Of a DNA stretch of 64,000 nt, positions 1 to 12,769 are shown piece by piece; the first letter of the stretch is position 1; each line of letters opens with the position of its first letter. The translations under genes were made by a program, and so were the position numbers. Under the pieces are notes generated by a model that saw only the letters and a program-made list of their open reading frames with translations, was not told where the DNA came from and ran no database searches. Origin of the DNA: Ustilaginoidea virens (lineage: Eukaryota; Ascomycota; Sordariomycetes; Hypocreales; Clavicipitaceae); contig NC_057321.1 in assembly GCF_000687475.1 (NCBI RefSeq), positions 1,984,001 through 2,048,000 of the forward strand, in the 5' to 3' direction.

Positions 1-462
1 CTTGCAAAAGGCCAGAGGGCAGTCTCGTCTCGTCTGGCACCAGTATGCTGAGCAGGTCAGATAGTGGCGACAGAGGCGAAAAAGTAGACGGGAGGATCAG
101 GATGAAAAGAAGATCCCGACTCGGCAGAATCAGGTCGGGAGACGAAGGAAGGGCGCACCCAGTACGAGGTGAGGGAAAATGAGGCGAACAGACAAGACGC
201 TGCAATTGGCAGGTCTCCAAGATCAAGCAGAGAATGAATAGGAGGGAGTCGGGGGGCTTGAGGAATATAAGATGTATGCACTCGGTCCTCGGCGCAGATG
301 GCGGTGTCCTCTCTGGTTTCAGTTACCAACTGTTGGGAGCCCGCAAGATGGATACAGACCAGTTGACCTTGTGAACCGCGCAGCGCAGCACAGCGCAAAA
401 GGTCGGAAGCAGAGGGACGTGCGGCCCACCAGCTGCTTTTGCCTGTGGTTGTGCGTTGTGCG

Positions 463-501
463 TTGTGCGTGTGCGTGTGCGTGTGCGTGTGCGTGTGCGT
501 G
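463..501. repeat. GTGTGC hexanucleotide microsatellite
   Basis: About six perfect copies of the hexamer GTGTGC follow a slightly degenerate GTGCGTT stretch. The array lies in non-coding DNA and is followed by a further G/C/T-rich degenerate part up to about 545. Such arrays change length easily. Confidence 0.9.
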
Positions 502-1530
502 ACGCGAGCGCGAGTGCAGGTGCTGGTGCGGGTGCGGGTGCGAATACAACTGGGAGTGTATGTGAGCGAGGATGGAAATAGACGAATCAGAGTCCAAAAT
601 AAGACGCAGAGGAACTCGCAACGATGAGACAGGGGACCCGACGATGTCTAAGTCACCGGGATATAATTTTATATCTTTTTTTTTTTTTTTTTTTTTTTTG
701 TACATAGATATAACAGTATGCCTAGCGATCTCTGTCTTGGGTAATGGCGGATAAAGGATCGCTTTTTGTGCCGAGAGGTTCGCCCGTACGCTAATGAGAT
801 GATTTGTCGGCCTGTATGTACAACAGCTGATGCTTGCTTGTTCATGCAAGGAAACAAACAAACCTACCAGCCTAGATGATTCTGTCCTGCTCAGTTGTCC
901 TCGGCAAAAACCAAGAGCCAGATGCGCAAGGAGATTTTAGTATTTAAATAAATAAAAAAGATAAAAGAAAAATAAAACGAGGTTTGACAAATTGGTTTCA
1001 GGTCCGTTCCGGATGAGAAATAGACAAGAAAAGCACCACCAAGCAGGGATGAACACGAGATGAAGAAAGCAAGGTCGGCTGGCGATCTAGCTTCATACCA
1101 CGTCTCATTAATATAAAATAGCCAGTGGTTGTGCGTTATTTCAAGGCGTCCTATCTCGAGACTCGAGCAATGATGGTCTTGATCGCAGTCCCGCAGATGC
1201 GGCCCAAAGTCTCATGCGGCTTGGCTTGTCAGGTACCAAGTGACTCCTTGAGCCGGGGCGGTATGGAGTCTGGACAAGGTTCTTGTGGTAAGAAGTCCGT
1301 TAGACGGCAGGCTGCCTGCAGTCTAATATGCGTAACTACCTAGCGCAGTTTGCCCAGCGTCTAATTCAATATTACCCGACGTCTCGAAACAAAAAGGCTC
1401 GTCCCATCATCAAGGCAAAGCCCACAAGAAGTCTGGTCGTCTTGTTCCAGACTCTTTCCAAAACCTTGCCAGTGCTAGTAACTAGGGCACATTCTGCTGT
1501 TGGGTCTTTCTCCAGGGCAACACCGCCCAG

Positions 1531-1562
1531 GCTGCCCTGCCCTGCCCTGCCCTGCCCTGCCT
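1531..1562. repeat. CCTGC pentanucleotide array
   Basis: About six tandem copies of CCTGC in a pyrimidine-rich intergenic stretch. No coding frame is supported through it. Confidence 0.85.
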
Positions 1563-3138
1563 CCAAAATTCCACAGGGAGAATGGTCGTCAGTTGGTGTA
1601 CGGAATAGTTGAGACGATACACAGACGTAGGTGGACCGTGGGGGGCCACCTTTCCAAGTCGACGTTCAACGCCTCCTCTCAGGCTAATCTTGTGCACGTT
1701 TCATTCGGACAGGGTCACAGGAAAGATTTTTGCAAGCGGAGAGCTGGACGGGACGGGACACCTTTACTGCCTCGCATCTAGCCAACAGATAACCCTGCTT
1801 GTGCCTCTGGGTGATTCGTGCATGACCATCGTGGACCACTGTTGGGCAGCAATGCTCCGAGTGCACGCCGCTCCATCGTTACCCTCGGCGGCGATCCAGG
1901 ACGAAAAACTTTTCGACCACCTTGGAACCTCTTAGCACCGTTTGTAGTTCACGGAGTGAATGTGCAAGAGAAAATACCTCACACCCCAAACGTGAGCCCT
2001 AGCCTCAGTGAACTAAACATCCACCAGCCTCCTCGGGCTTAGACTTGATAGCTCCATGTCGACCCATTTCGTCCTGGATCCTGATTTGCCGGAAGTACTC
2101 CAGCACTTGCATCGTCACATGACTGTTTATCGGGGTGAAGAGGTGCGGTGGTTTTCGTTGTTTTCGAACAGCCAGTGATGCAAGGCCCTGGCCTTCAAGG
2201 TCATGACGGTCTCGTCATATGATGGTTCTTATACCCAAAAGAGTGGCACCAGCCTTGTTAGTCATCTTGGTACACAAGCCTTCCTTCACTACTCCGTACA
2301 GCCAGTTGGGCCTGGGCTTGCTCAAGATTACAGCTATATGCACTATAGCATCCACTCATTTGCGAGGTTGCATTCGCATCGAGGTTGTTCCCCGAGTCCA
2401 GGAAATGAAGGCGCAAGTTTTGGTATATTCGGAGCGACTATTACAGGAGTAGATTTGGGACAATATCTACCGCAGTACGTAGTATATATATTAAGCCCAA
2501 TAGAACCGCCCTTTGTGTGTGGCATCATATTTTAGGGCAACAGCATTCCCTCTAAGCTGTGTAGGAAGATGTACGCCTTGACAGTTGGTTAGGCGTGCTG
2601 CATAGTTGCAAGCGGCCGCGTCCCCAATTCAAAATCACAAAATATCTGGTTACTGGTGGTTGCTGACACGACAGCCACCTCCTCCAGGTACCTACCTCCT
2701 AAGGACTCAGCTAAGGTGAGGCAGGCACAAAGAAAGCCACATTCCCCGCGCCAACAACCTTGGAAGGTGGGGGAGTTGGTTGAAGCAGCCCTGTTAAGTA
2801 AGCAAGGAATACGGAACTACGTTTAGCCTTTTTCGGGCGCCGCCAATTCGCGGATGTGACTCCTGGTCTATCAACAACCATCAGATGATCAACAAGTGAG
2901 CCAAGGAAAACCTTGGTGGAGACCCACAGTTACTTCAACATCTGCCCTTGAATTTGGATATCGCGATCGACTTACGTTCATGAACGTCCATAGCGACTGC
3001 ACTCGCCAGCTCGTCGTTCCATCCACAAGTTGTCCCACAGCTGCAGACCGCACAGCTTAGCAAAGGCGATGCAGAAGCAACCTGTATGATAAAACACATC
3101 TCTCTTATTTCAATCGAGCGAGAAATCGCGGTCCAAAG

Positions 3139-4653
3139 ATGAACCCAGCACAAGGACAAGCTCAACAGCTGCCGTCACAAGGGCAGGCTGGATCTGCCGG
3201 CCAGCAGCAGCCACGTCCGCCTCCTATGTACATGCCAAACCAGATCAGAAGTCTTCCACTGCTTACCGAAGAAGAAAAGAACAAATACGAGCAGGGTCTT
3301 CAGGGCTTGTGGAAAAAGGCAAACAACCCCCAAGCAACCAGCGCAGATCAACTCGCGGCGCGGCAAAAGATTATCGAGTTCTCGAAGATGCTGATAGGAA
3401 AGATTCAGGCGCGACGACAACATGCGCAGCAGCAGACTCAACAGGGACAGCCTCCGCGGCCGCCATCTGCCCAGCAAAACCCGTCACAGTCCTTGGGAGC
3501 ACCTGCTACGCAAACACAACCGCAAAAGGCCCAGCAATCACAGCCGACGAATACTCCTCTTCAGGGGCAAGCACCACCACCACCTCCTCCAAGCGGTGCA
3601 CCTCATAGTCAGAACCCTCAGGCTACCACGGCTGCGGCTTTGGCTGCGGCTTCGGCTGCCACTGCGACTGCCACGACGGCAGCCCAGCGCAAAATCTCCA
3701 TTTCCGAGAGCATTATGCAGCACGTGAATAAAATGGTTTTCCGCGCCCCGGCTCATTTGACGAATAAATCCGCTGCTGATATCAGCAATTGGGCCGAGGA
3801 GATGAAGGAGAAATACGCACGCGCGCTTGCAACAATGGAAAGTACCAAGAGCAAGGTTGCGGCTATGGAGAAGATGGTCAAGGACCGTGCCGCCGCAGGG
3901 AAACCGCTTCAGGATGAAGAGCATCGGCAATATACGCTGCGAAGGGATCAACAGCTCAAATTCTACAACGAAGCTCACAAGTGGGTTGAAAGCGTAAGGA
4001 AACAGCAGGAAGGCATCCAAGCTGGAGCGGGAACGGGTCAAAACGGTGCTTCGGGAACAGCAGCAGCAACCCAACAGCCTAACAGTGCACCAGTTGTCGC
4101 AAATCCTGCACAGAGCACGGCTCAAGCTGCTTCGCAAAACGTCACGGCGTCTGTCAACGCAGCTGTGGAGGCTGCCAGGAATCAGCAACAGCTGGCAGCT
4201 GCGAATCGCCAGGCCCCAGCAAACGGAACGTCAACTCAAACACCTCATCAAACTCAGCCAAGGCCTGTGCCGCAGTCTCTTCAACAAACGCAGGTCCAAT
4301 CTCAAGTGAAAACCGAACAACCACACCCTCCACCCGTCAACACAGCTCAAGTACATGCTGTTGCCCAAGCTGCGAGGATCCAGACTTCTCAATCAGGGAC
4401 CCCTGTTACCGCGGGAGGTCCTACCCGTGCTCTTAGCCACTCGGCAGCCATGACTCTTGCTAATCAGAGAGCGTCGAGTACCCCGGGAAGTGTTCCAATT
4501 CAAGGTCAGCAGCCTGGCACTACTGCCTCAGCAGCTGTCGGGGCGGCGAATCAAGGAGTTGTAGCACCCGGCGTGGTGCAGCAACAACAACAGCAACAAC
4601 AACAGCAACAACAGCAACAACAACAACAACAGCATCAACAGCAACAACAACAA

Positions 4654-4709
<56 letters not shown>

Positions 4710-5400
4710 ACAACAACAACAGCAGCAGCAGCAACAGCAAGGGCATCCGCATGCTCATCCGACACAAACCCAAACGGGTTTCCAAGCGAAGATGCCGATT
4801 CCTAAACAGCTACCAGAGAAAGCAACAGCAGTTCCGCAGGGCGTTACTCTCGGCGGAGGCATTAGCGCTGGACGACCGACAATGTCCCAAGGCACCGGCA
4901 CGCTAGGTGGTGTAATGAACCAACCCCCCATTGCCAGAATTCCCGCTTACAGTCACGACGCCGAGGGCGATCATGTGCTGAACAAGAAGAAGCTAGATGA
5001 ACTGGTCCGGCAGGTTTGTGGAGGAAGTGGAGATTCACAAGATGGGCACCTCCTGACACCAGAAGTTGAAGAGGCAAGTAACGCAGGCAGAAGCATGTAT
5101 AATCTCAAGAGAATGACGGAAGTAGCTAACCATATCCTCCAGAGTGTGTTGAACATGGCGGATTCGTTTGTGGACAATGTGTTGCATGCTGCTTGCCGCA
5201 ATGCCAAGGAACGAGGCTCTAAAGTCCTGGAAATTCGCGATATTCAGCTCGTACTTGAGAGAACTTACAATATCCGGGTTCCTGGTTATTCATCGGATGA
5301 GCTGCGAACTGTTCGTAAGGTCCAGCCCTCACCGGGTTGGATAGCAAAGATGAGTGCCGTACAGGCCGCCAAGGTAATGCCCGGGAAGGGTGACCCTTGA
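3139..5400 (+). CDS. taf12: TFIID/SAGA subunit TAF12 (histone-fold, polyglutamine-rich)
   Basis: Encodes TAF12, the histone-fold subunit shared by TFIID and SAGA, which pairs with TAF4 (or Ada1) in the nucleus during RNA polymerase II initiation. The start at 3139 opens a frame that runs without a stop to 5400. Residues about 183-293 form the conserved fungal middle segment, with an AHLTNKSAADISNWAEEMK-type motif. Residues 481-534 are a near-pure glutamine tract. The C-terminal histone fold follows, with LTPEVEE, DSFVDNVLHAACRNAKERGS, then EIRDIQLVLERTYNIRVPGY. Known TAF12 proteins run directly from EVEE into VLNMADSF-like sequence. Here 23 extra codons interrupt that helix and match an intron at 5074-5142 (see its own entry). 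Splicing gives 730 residues rather than 753. Much of the remainder is Gln/Ala/Pro-rich and probably disordered. The identification is strong. Confidence 0.95.
4579..4740 (+). repeat. Polyglutamine-coding CAG/CAA tract in taf12
   Basis: Fifty-four consecutive codons in frame with TAF12: 53 glutamines and one histidine (CAT at 4633-4635). CAA and CAG are mixed, which usually makes a tract more stable than a pure CAG run. It lies between a low-complexity Gln/Ala/Pro linker and the histone fold. The antisense strand reads as long poly-Leu or poly-Val frames that are artefacts. Confidence 0.95.
5074..5142 (+). other. In-frame GC-AG intron in taf12 (69 nt)
   Basis: The donor reads GAG|GCAAGT and the acceptor CCTCCAG|AGT. 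A textbook branch sequence, GCTAAC, lies just upstream of the acceptor. The length is a multiple of three, the phase is 0 and there is no stop, so the ORF reads straight through. Removing it restores the expected EVEE-SVLNMADSFVDNVL helix of the histone fold. GC-AG introns are a known minor class recognised by the major spliceosome. No GT donor nearby gives a better joint. Confidence 0.88.
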
Positions 5401-8400
5401 TGTGATGAAGAGAGGGCTTGAAACCGAGAATCGTCTTTAAAACCGTCAAAGATACCTCAGCAAGGTGGGAAATGGGGCGTTTTTCTGGAACAGTGTTACT
5501 TTTGGGATGTCCCAGGCTGTCGGCGTTTTCTTTCCGCGGACAATCCGCTCAGTAGTTTTTGTTTTCAATAACCACGGCAGGGCATATGTTGCATCCGCAG
5601 TGAAACTTGGGGAACGACTAGCCTACGCCTCATAGATTACCGTGGGTGCTTGTCGTGATTGACACGTAATGTGATATGTTATAGAACTTGGCAAAGGAAG
5701 AGAGAGAGAGAAGGTCATGAGTAGCTAGCATTCATCAGGAAAACACTATGGGCGAGAGTCCAGTAGTGTATTGTCATATTGGATACTCCTACTTTGTGGA
5801 TTTTCTGACTGAGAATAATCTTCCAGCCGTAGCAAAGTAACTTGTCTACAAATAATGAGTCGCTTTTTCTGCATTTTTGCTCTTTTCAGTGTACCGATTT
5901 TTTTACTGGCCCATACTTCCTAGGTTCGTCAAGAAACGGGTCGAGACTGGAAATGGGATGACTCAGACGGCATTTTGCCATTTGCTGTCTGCACGACCTC
6001 TCGATGCTTGTGATAGTTGCCTATGGAACTCGTCTAAACAAGCCGATGGCTAGAGGTAGTCACGATGATGCAGAAGCCCATGCTGTCTTGAAGATGGCCG
6101 TCGACCCTGTACGAAAGGAGGACCTCGTCGGTCCGGATGCAGGTAATCGAATTAAGAAGTCTAGTCGATCATGCCAAGCCTGGCATGTGAACACGCCGTC
6201 TACTCGCACAGCTTGCAGGTTGACAAAAAAATTTATCATGATGTGAGTTCACAGGATTCTGGAGACCGAGCTGCTGCTCAGTGTTACCGGAGAATGTGCA
6301 AAATCATGCTAGATTTTCCATGCTCGCTTATTCTGGGTCCTCCGGGTTCGTGTGTTCTTACATGAGCTACTCGGCGACTGTTAACCGAGAGGGTGCTCTA
6401 CTCATAATGGCATCTTCCGCCTGGGGATGACATTGCACACAAGCGCTGCTCAACCTAGAACTACTTGTTCTTGTCGACTTGGTTGTCCTGTTCTTCCTAT
6501 GTCATCGCAGACCAAAGTCCTTCCGAGTCCGGGGAGCTTAAAAGGGTTCAGTACTGCGCCATCGAAGCGGAATTACCTTGTCAGCCTTCGGCGCTTGCCG
6601 CCGGTATGGTTTCGTCCGCGGCCCCTTGGACAGCTGGCCATATTGGCGGTACTGGCGATAACACCCTCTTGCTATCGCCCTGACGAATGAACATCTTAAC
6701 GATGGTCTATTGGGCTTTACTGCCTTTGCGGCACAGGTGATATTCCTGCATCGTTCGAATTCAAATTCCATGGACATGGAGCCTCTAAGAAGAGTTGTTG
6801 GCTCAGCTGCGCTAACGCAACCCTTGGTTCCCGAAATGACGGTAGCGCTGAGCAATATTCTGCCAGCAGGAAAAGGTGAGCATCCTCTCCCGACTTTCAC
6901 CTGGCGTTGATGGCGGCTCAACGTACCGGGATATAGGAAGGTAGGATGGGATGATTATGACCCCATTCCGAGATTGGCCGCAGTCGTATATTGAATCAAC
7001 GCGCGGGTTTTTTTGACTAAGAAATCTGTTGAGACAATAAGAGGCCCAAAGTGATAAGGGCTACGTGGTCGAAGCCGTTCACGGTTCCGACAAGCTCATG
7101 GAATCTGTCGTGTCGAAACGTAGGGCTGCGGCATGTACAAAAGTACAAAAAGTCAGAAGCCGCCTTGCCCTGACGATGCCGACGAGAGGTTTGAGACAGC
7201 TTCAAGAGATACCATAGAATGCGGTCCGATGACCTCGGGCGTTTCCACCACAACCTGGATCGGAAAGTTTACAATTTTCCATCTCCTACTTCGCTGTCAA
7301 TGACGGATTTGGGTGGATCGCAGTGAGGCGAGCGGAAGTGCAGCTTGATCACAATACGGCATCACCTCACTGCGGGCATAGAAATGTACAAAATCAGTGC
7401 GCACGGAATACTGCTCCAAGAGAAGAAACGGCGCTATTGCGTAGCGAGATGGCAAGCTATTTATTGTCACCATTCGGTGCATCTAGTAGACAGGACGGAC
7501 GGAGTATGTGAAACTTACGATGACTAGGGGCTTCATTACCTGGTTTGCCTTCTCTTTCCGTGGCTGGGGAATACCAATTATTATTGTTATTATTTTTTTT
7601 TCGTAAACATCAAGAAATGGCTTGGGGGTCGAGAAACGTCCTTGTGATGCAGTGGACTTTGAGGCTGGCCAGCTGGTGCACAGTGCACACTGAGGGCAGG
7701 ACGAGATATTCCAGCCAATGCTTAGGCAGTGGTCGACAAGTCGCCTGGTTGTTCGGCCAGTGCATAGGCACAGTACGTGCTTGTGTGGTAGGCAACCAGG
7801 GTCTGATGGGAAACGTCACTCAGTGCCGCCTGGGAGCGCCGCAAATTATGTCGTCCAATGGCAAGCCAGGTTAGCGAAGTTGGGCGTTCCGGTACCTGAG
7901 ATTGCGTGCATCTTGCAGCTTGACCTGAAGTATCCCTTACGTCCCAGACACCATACTGCATCGGCGCCGCTTTTCCGTGACCCAAGGCGTGTCTGGATTC
8001 TGGCACCTCACAATCTCATCGAAGCTCGAACCTTCCTCGCAGTTGACCCAAAGGCCTTATCAATGTCCACCACAACTCTCCAGATACCTCAACTCACTAC
8101 TTTCGTCGGCCCAAACGCATCGAGTTGCCTTGCAATCAAAATACCCACCCACACCCGGCCACAGAATTGAACGCTTGTCTTACGCTCTTTTCCAAGCCTG
8201 TGTGTGCACTGCTCCTTCTGACCATCCGTCTGCGCGGCTCCCTTGGTTTTCAGGGATCGCAAACGTCCTGGTCGAGCACGTCACAACGCGCACTCGGTAC
8301 AAATCGCTGATTCCGCCTTCGTGTCGTCATCGCCGACTACCCGAAACTGCGGAGAGCTGGCTACATCCGTTTTTTTTGCCTGAAAATCTTCAATACTCAG

Positions 8401-8405
8401 CCGCA
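5401..8405. other. Intergenic region between taf12 and rpn3
   Basis: Three kilobases with no frame I can assign. The longest forward frames (for example 6004-6246, 7545-7874 and 7718-8170) show no domain, no conserved motif and no convincing intron-exon structure. The frame that enters rpn3 is open back to 7977, but the first suitable ATG is at 8406. The left part should contain the taf12 3' UTR and the right part the rpn3 promoter. Confidence 0.5.
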
Positions 8406-10454
8406 ATGCCCAGCAAGACGCCCAATAGCAACGGCAACAAGCCTATCGAGAATGACACTAGAAACAAGGGTGACGTCGAGATGAAGGATTCTGGAAAGAC
8501 CAGCCCTAAGAAAGGTGCCAAAGATGGTGATGATGAGATGACAGTTGTCGTTCCCATCACAAAGGCATCGAAACAGTCATCAAAGCAGCTTCACGATGCT
8601 GATGGTGACGTGTCTATGGGTGGTGAGGAGAATACTGCCGGTGACGGCGACAAGGTTGATCCTGTCGTGCAGACAGTGGCAGGTAAGCTTTCAAAAACCT
8701 TGACATTGAGAACGGCATGCAATATCTGGAGCGTTGGCGTTTTGTGCGCTACGAAAAGGCATACCATTCATGTCTAGAGAACTCTCCTTCTTTTCCCATG
8801 CCCGGAGTCGCATATATGGATTTCTGACACTCGAGTTTCGTCTCAATGATGCAGATATCAAGAGCAACTTTGCCTTGTTAGACCGAGCCGTTGCATTGTT
8901 CGATCCGAGATTTTCCCTGCGCGCCCTGCGCTCCATTTCGCTTATTCGTAAACGACTGACACCGGACATTATTGGTCAAGTAATTGTCGATACCTTCCCA
9001 GCTACCGTTACGTCAGGCAACATTGCCAAGGGCCTTCTCATTGCTGTTGGTCGTGAGAGCATGCCCTTGGGTCGCCATGCTAGTTCAGAAATGGAAATCG
9101 ACTCGGCAGAACCCAAATCGACCAAGAACGGCAAGAAGGAAAACAAGGAGATTATCCCCGAAATTGACATCTTCATTGGCATCTTGATCCAGGTTTATCT
9201 CTTTGACTCTCGCAAGTTTAAAGATGGCGCCGAGTTCAGCAAGAACCTGTCCAGGCGCATCCAGGCTTTGAATCGTCGCACTCTTGACTCACTCTCCGCC
9301 AAGGTTTACTTCTACTACTCTCTCTTCTGTGAGCACATTGCGCCACTACCACCATCCCCGGAGTCTCCCATAGTTTCCATCAGACCCACTCTGCTTGCAG
9401 TTATGCGAACCGCCGTTCTTCGAAAGGATATCGACACCCAAGCCTCGGTCATTGTCCTGCTGCTGCGGAACTACCTGCTGACTTCACACATAAGCCAAGC
9501 TGACTTGCTTGTCTCCCACACTCAGTTCCCTGAAAATGCCGTCAACAATCAGGTAGCGCGGTTCTTATACTACCTTGGTCGTATCAGAGCAATCCAGCTG
9601 CGATACACAGAGGCTCACGAGCACCTTACTGCCGCCACTCGCAAAGCTCCTTCAAGCAACTGCGCTGTCGGCTTCTCCCAAACAGCCACCAAGCTACTCA
9701 TGGTCGTTGAGCTGCTGATGGGAGATATCCCTGACAGAGCGACGTTCCGACAGCCGGCTCTGGAAGATGCCCTTCGTCCGTACTTTTTATTGGTTCAGTC
9801 TGTTCGCGTTGGCAATCTAGAGGACTTTGAGACGACCATTGCTGAGCACGCTGATGCTTTCCGACGCGACGGTACATACTCTCTTATTCTCCGCTTGCGA
9901 CAAAATGTCATCAAGACGGGTATCCGTATGATGTCTCTTTCGTACTCTCGCATATCTCTGCGGGATATCTGCATTCGTCTCCACCTGGGAAGTGAAGAAT
10001 CTGCAGAGTATATCGTAGCAAAGGCGATCCGGGACGGCGTCATCGAGGCAACTTTGGACCGCGAGCGTGGCTTCATGAAGAGCAAGGAAGTGGGCGATGT
10101 TTACGCCACAAGAGAACCAGGCGAGGCCTTCCATGACCGAATTCGAGCTTGCCTTGCCCTGCACGACGAGAGTGTCAAGGTACGTGCGCGTTCCCTTTTT
10201 TTTTTTTTTTAACGTTTTGACAATGTGACGTTTCATAATAATCATGGCAATTGGTATCGATGCGCATCATGTGACATTGGACATGACTCTAATTCGCGTT
10301 TTGACGATAGGCTATGCGTTTCCCTATGAACCAGCACCGACTTGAGCTTAAGAACGCTCAAGAAGCCCGGGAGCGCGAACGCGAGATGGCCAAGGAAATC
10401 CAGGAAGGGGACATGGACGAGGACGATTTGGGCGGCGACTTTGATGGCATGTAA
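8406..10454 (+). CDS. rpn3: 26S proteasome regulatory subunit Rpn3
   Basis: Rpn3 (PSMD3) is a PCI-domain subunit of the 19S lid, needed for assembly and for degradation of ubiquitinated proteins. Three exons are inferred: 8406-8682, 8855-10179 and 10311-10454. The introns have GT..AG ends (172 and 131 nt) and all joints keep frame, giving 581 residues, about the family length. The N-terminus is acidic and low-complexity. The conserved core starts at DIKSNFALLDRAVALFDPRF just after the first joint. The C-terminal half carries the PCI/winged-helix region, with RISLRDICIRLHLGSEESAEY and AIRDGVIEATLDRERGFM. The last exon encodes the typical tail AMRFPMNQHRLELKNAQE followed by an acidic end. The second intron contains a T-run that would give a false stop if retained. 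Confidence 0.95.
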
Positions 10455-12769
10455 ACTTTGTCGGCTGGCTCCCTTTATTGTTGTCATGCCTGCCCTCTTG
10501 GTTGATTGAATTCTTACAGAAGCTTTGACGGGTCATGCAAGGGCTCTGGATTCGCATTGCCGTTATGCGATGGAAGCTACGCCAGCCAGCTCGCAATATG
10601 CTGAGGTACCATAATGACGTTGTATTTCTCTGTCCACCTACCGCTCGGGGCTACGGTGGATGTTTCAGGGGACAGAAAGGAAGGAAGGTTGTCGCTGTGT
10701 GTCAGGGAGGGGCTTTGAGGTGGCTTGGGTGTTGGGAGGGAGGGAATGCAGGATGTTCATAGAGACGGGCCGTTTCTTCTCTTGGCATGGAGTCGAAGCA
10801 AACGACCCGTTGACATAATTATGCGGAGCCTCATGTGCTTTGCCTTTGTGTACAGATATGACAACAAGGTTTCATAAATCACGACCTTGGGGGTGCCAGC
10901 TTCTGAGATTAAGCAGTGACATGACCCTTGTCCAGTCTATTTCTTCTGCTCGTTGACTGGCCTTTGCACAACGAGCACGTAGCCAACCGGAGTCGCCTAC
11001 ATACTATGCCAGGGGCCAACTGCAGAGCAAGCACTGGCGACTGACTCTCTTGGTTCATTAGGGCATCAGGCACACCTTGCCGTTGGTTTTCATTTACACG
11101 TAGCATCATGAAGTACGAGGCTGGTTGCTTTCCCCAGCACCTGATGAAGTGAAGTGTACCGAGTACAGGGCCCCGTTCCAGGCCACAGACTCACGTACTA
11201 CTTGGCTCAAGTGCTTTTCTCCCTCGTAACCCTTGAGGGGGCCTGGTATATGCTTCGACTGCGTATCGAGAGCTCAGATTGCTGTTTTGTAAATCTCAAA
11301 AGGCTGATATGAATGGAATTATACTGGAAGGAGCCGGTTGTCTGTTGACTTGCGCAGTCGGTGGCGGCAATGGGCAAACTCGGAGCTCTCGCACAGGCCG
11401 CTGTAGCCAACGATTCCGTGATCAGTTAGAGTACACTGGAACTATGACGTACGCATCGCATCAGGAGCCAAAGTAGAAGCGGCCAAAAGGACAACAGTCC
11501 TTATCGCGTTCCAGTTTACAGCAGCAAGTTGAAAGGAGCAATCTTGTCATGTTTTGTGACAGGCTCTGGGGAAATTTCGTAACCCAGCGGATGAACGTGT
11601 GTGATGCCTGGCATCCAAATCCCTGGGAGGTTTTGGCCTTGGAAATGTGCCCAGAATTGTACCCGGGACCGAGTCGCGATTGCGCTTAACAACAAGTGGA
11701 CTAACAGCAGCAGGGCGTGGCGGATCCCCAGACATGTAGCCTCTTGTTGCTTCATGACTGGGCAAGAGGTTGATGATACTTTCACCGTCTGTTGAGGCCC
11801 GTGATGCCACGTGCATGCTTGTCAACCACAACATGGCATAAGCGAGAGCGTAGAAGGACTGGTATTCTAGCCTTGCGGAGTGGCTACTTGACATGGCGAT
11901 GTTGTTCCGTGTACCTGGACCATTAGGAATACTTGGCGAGGTCAGTAGATGAAAGTAAATCTCGGAGATTTGAACACGACTTGAGACAGATGACAGAAAA
12001 GTCTTGAAATATACAAACGAACTGTACAGTACAGTATTTATGAGAATTACAACGCCGAGTCTCATGGCATCTAACCCGCGACGTCACCAGTTGACGTTTA
12101 CCAAGACGATATGAGGAGGCGCCGCCTGCCGGAGGTGCAGGAAGATGCTGGCAGGTACCTGCGTATAAAAAATTATCTTGGTATTGTGGTCGGTGACGAC
12201 GCTGATGAGGCAGATCGAAAGGAACATGAACCATCAAGCACCAGAGCTTTGCACCAACGTGCCAGGCATATACACCAGCACCACACCTACACCTACACCT
12301 GCCTGTTCGGAGGTAGTGGGTGCCCTGGATCTTGGGCGAGTCGGCAGGTACAATGCACCACCAGACTCTTCTGGCACCTCTCTCGGTAGGTACGTTGACA
12401 TGTAGGTACCTAAGGTATCTATCAGCAAGCGCCCATTCTCATTAGTCAACCCAGCGCGGCCCCCACTTCCTCTTCACCCCTCGCGTTCGAAATCGCCACA
12501 CCATCACCGCGGCTTGGACGGAGAAAGGAGGTTTAGTTTAGATCCGTACAACCGCCGGTTCCTCGGCGCACCTATAACAGCTGGGTACTGCGACACTTGT
12601 TTAACAGGTTGCTTGTCTCGCCGCATTTGCCCTGGGTCTCCCTACCAGCTCATGTACTCCGTATGCCGCTGCTGCTTCCGTGGTCGCATCCCAGCCGCCC
12701 ACCCTATCAGCTGCGCTCGCTTCAAACCGCGGGCCACGGCTACGGCCACGAGCACGATAACACCAAGTG
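10455..12769. other. Intergenic region between rpn3 and sas2
   Basis: No recognisable gene. It contains short unsupported frames on both strands, a small ACACCT repeat near 12283-12300 and a GGTACCTAAGGTA motif near 12403-12418. The last part, pyrimidine-rich from about 12430, is the probable sas2 promoter and leader. Confidence 0.5.

Larger units (their letters stand above)
1..3138. other. Intergenic region with simple repeats, no gene recognised
   Basis: No open frame here resembles a known protein. Short frames on both strands lack a credible start and conserved motifs. The stretch contains a GTGTGC hexamer array near 463-501, a 24-nt poly-T at 676-699, a CCTGC pentamer array at about 1531-1562 and a GGTACCTACCT-type motif near 2687-2700. 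The last few hundred bases must hold the promoter and leader of the TAF12 gene at 3139. A gene with many short exons cannot be excluded. Confidence 0.6.

Noticed and set aside
4520..4785. Poly-Leu and poly-Val/Ala frames on the minus strand
   Set aside because: They are the reverse complement of the TAF12 glutamine tract.
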